NCBI GenBank assembly: GCA_021736965.1
Contig: JAIPEV010000021.1
Location: 1 to 15,237 of the forward strand
Origin: Halanaerobiales bacterium
Lineage (GTDB): Bacteria; Bacillota; Halanaerobiia; Halanaerobiales; M55B127
Direction: 5' to 3'
DNA: 15,237 bases
The position numbers and the translations under genes were made by a program. Numbering within the stretch: position 1 is the stretch's first letter; each line of letters starts with the position of its first letter. This document shows positions 14,577 through 15,237 of this stretch, one piece after another. The notes under the pieces were generated by a model, which worked only from the letters and a program-made list of their open reading frames with translations, had not been told where the DNA came from and did not search any database.

Positions 14577-14921
14577 TTATCCTGGAGGCCACTGCATCTC
14601 TCTACCACCGAGAAGATGAAAATGGATATGAAAGACAGTCTGACCAGCTTTTTGTTTTGTATTGTTTACCAATCTAAATCCATCTTCATCAAGATTAAAC
14701 TTTTTTGCCATTTTCACTGCCACCTGATGAATATGACCTATAATATCAAACTGATTTTCCTCTAAGTCTAAAATGTTTTCAAAATGTTCTTTAGAGACGA
14801 GTAGTAAATGAACTGGAGCTTGTGGGTTAATATCTTTAAAAACAATAACTTTTTCATCTTGATACACTAAGTCTGAATCATCTTTTTTATTTACTATTTT
14901 GCAAAATAAACAGTCTACCAA
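14577..14921 (-). CDS. hinT: HIT family protein (HinT-like nucleotide phosphoramidase)
   Basis: HinT-type proteins hydrolyse adenosine 5'-phosphoramidates and related nucleotide conjugates in the cytoplasm. The 114-residue product carries the histidine triad H98-x-H100-x-H102 in VFHIHFHLLGG and the family C-terminus WPPG. The N-terminal C4-x2-C7 pair is typical of zinc-binding HinT members. The start is TTG (14921-14919), with GGAGGG 7 nt upstream; there is no ATG nearby that would retain the CxxC motif. It lies 57 bp after mtaB and 31 bp before nfeD. In many clostridia rpsU and yqeY follow hinT; both are absent here. Confidence 0.95.
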   Translation of the reverse strand: MVDCLFCKIVNKKDDSDLVYQDEKVIVFKDINPQAPVHLLLVSKEHFENILDLEENQFDIIGHIHQVAVKMAKKFNLDEDGFRLVNNTKQKAGQTVFHIHFHLLGGREMQWPPG

Positions 14922-14978
14922 AATATTACCCTCCTTCCTAAATTTAATAATTCTTTATCTTTATAAAAAATCCTCTTT

Positions 14979-15237
14979 TTATTGTATCTTACCTAACATT
15001 GATTCATAATTATAACAATCGACAATTTTTACATTTTTTATTTTCCCAATATCTTCATTTTTAGCTTTTACTAATACCTTAATATAATTATCTGTATAAC
15101 CAGTGTATAACCCACTTTCATAATCAGTATTATCTTCTATTATAACCTTTTTAGTCTGATTGATATAGTTGCAGTTAAATTCACTCATTATTCTTTTATT
15201 TAGTAGTCTTAATCTTGCAGCATGCTTTCTTTTAATA
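14979..15237 (-). CDS. mtaB: MtaB-like tRNA methylthiotransferase, C-terminal end (cut by window edge)
   Basis: Only about 86 codons are present. The frame stays open past 15188 to the window edge, reading IKRKHAARLRLLNKRI just before an internal ATG, so that ATG is not the start. The final 65 residues form a TRAM RNA-binding domain (VIIEDNTDYESGLYTGYTDN, then IKVLVKAKNEDIGKIKNVKI), which follows the radical-SAM domain in MiaB/MtaB enzymes. MtaB (YqeV) adds a methylthio group to t6A37 in certain tRNAs. The radical-SAM and cluster-binding cysteines are outside the window. Assignment as MtaB rather than another methylthiotransferase rests on its position directly before hinT, the usual clostridial order. 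Confidence 0.78.
   Translation of the reverse strand, partial: IKRKHAARLRLLNKRIMSEFNCNYINQTKKVIIEDNTDYESGLYTGYTDNYIKVLVKAKNEDIGKIKNVKIVDCYNYESMLGKIQ

Noticed and set aside
14979..15188. A separate 69-residue protein starting at the ATG 15188
   Set aside because: The frame continues upstream to the window edge without a stop, so this is the TRAM end of a longer methylthiotransferase.
1..15237. CRISPR array, prophage, toxin-antitoxin or defence module
   Set aside because: No regularly spaced direct repeats, phage genes or paired small toxin-like genes were seen; the gene content is housekeeping apart from the gap.

Overview
The window is AT-rich (roughly 30% GC by eye) and every convincing gene lies on the minus strand, so transcription runs from high to low coordinates. 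Gene content and order (mtaB, hinT, nfeD, floA, phoH, pgpH, ybeY, cdd, era, recO, glyQ) match the conserved housekeeping cluster of Gram-positive Firmicutes. Codon use, purine-rich Shine-Dalgarno sites (GGAGG type) and frequent TTG/GTG starts agree. A low-GC anaerobic clostridial or Halanaerobiales-type bacterium is my best guess; the order-level assignment is inference from gene order, not a measured match.

Layout in the direction of transcription. (1) 15237 to about 11831: the end of mtaB (tRNA methylthiotransferase), hinT, a long-form nfeD membrane protease, the flotillin-like floA, and a small uncharacterised membrane protein, closed by a good rho-independent terminator (11831-11857). (2) 11772 to 11100: a CcpN-type HTH-CBS-CBS regulator with its own well-formed promoter. 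(3) 11099 to 10417: a gap of about 680 bp with no intact gene. Its upstream part carries a decayed C-terminal fragment of what looks like an IS110-family transposase; its downstream part holds a 12-bp perfect inverted repeat and the promoter of the next operon. (4) 10401 to 250: a tight operon of phoH, pgpH, ybeY, a CorC/TlyC-type CNNM-CBS protein, a YerB-like DUF3048 protein, cdd, era, mgtE, deoC and recO, mostly with overlaps or gaps under 50 bp. (5) A strong terminator- or attenuator-like hairpin at 205-231, then the first 55 codons of glyQ, cut by the window edge.

Functionally the operon mixes RNA and ribosome maturation (phoH, ybeY, era), c-di-AMP turnover (pgpH), deoxynucleoside salvage (cdd, deoC), divalent cation handling (mgtE, CorC-like protein), recombination repair (recO) and translation (glyQ, mtaB). 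Relative to the usual Firmicute order, yqfC/yqfD and dgkA are absent from their expected slots, rpsU/yqeY are absent between hinT and nfeD, and ccpN sits next to an insertion-sequence scar between floA and phoH. That gap is the most unusual part of the window. I found no strong evidence for a wholly new system. The best candidates for follow-up are the transposon scar with its unassigned flank, the paired alternative hairpins before glyQ, and the small FloA-linked membrane protein.

Several starts given here (phoH, CcpN-like, nfeD, CorC-like, ybeY, yerB) were moved downstream of the longest open frame because Shine-Dalgarno spacing favours the internal codon.
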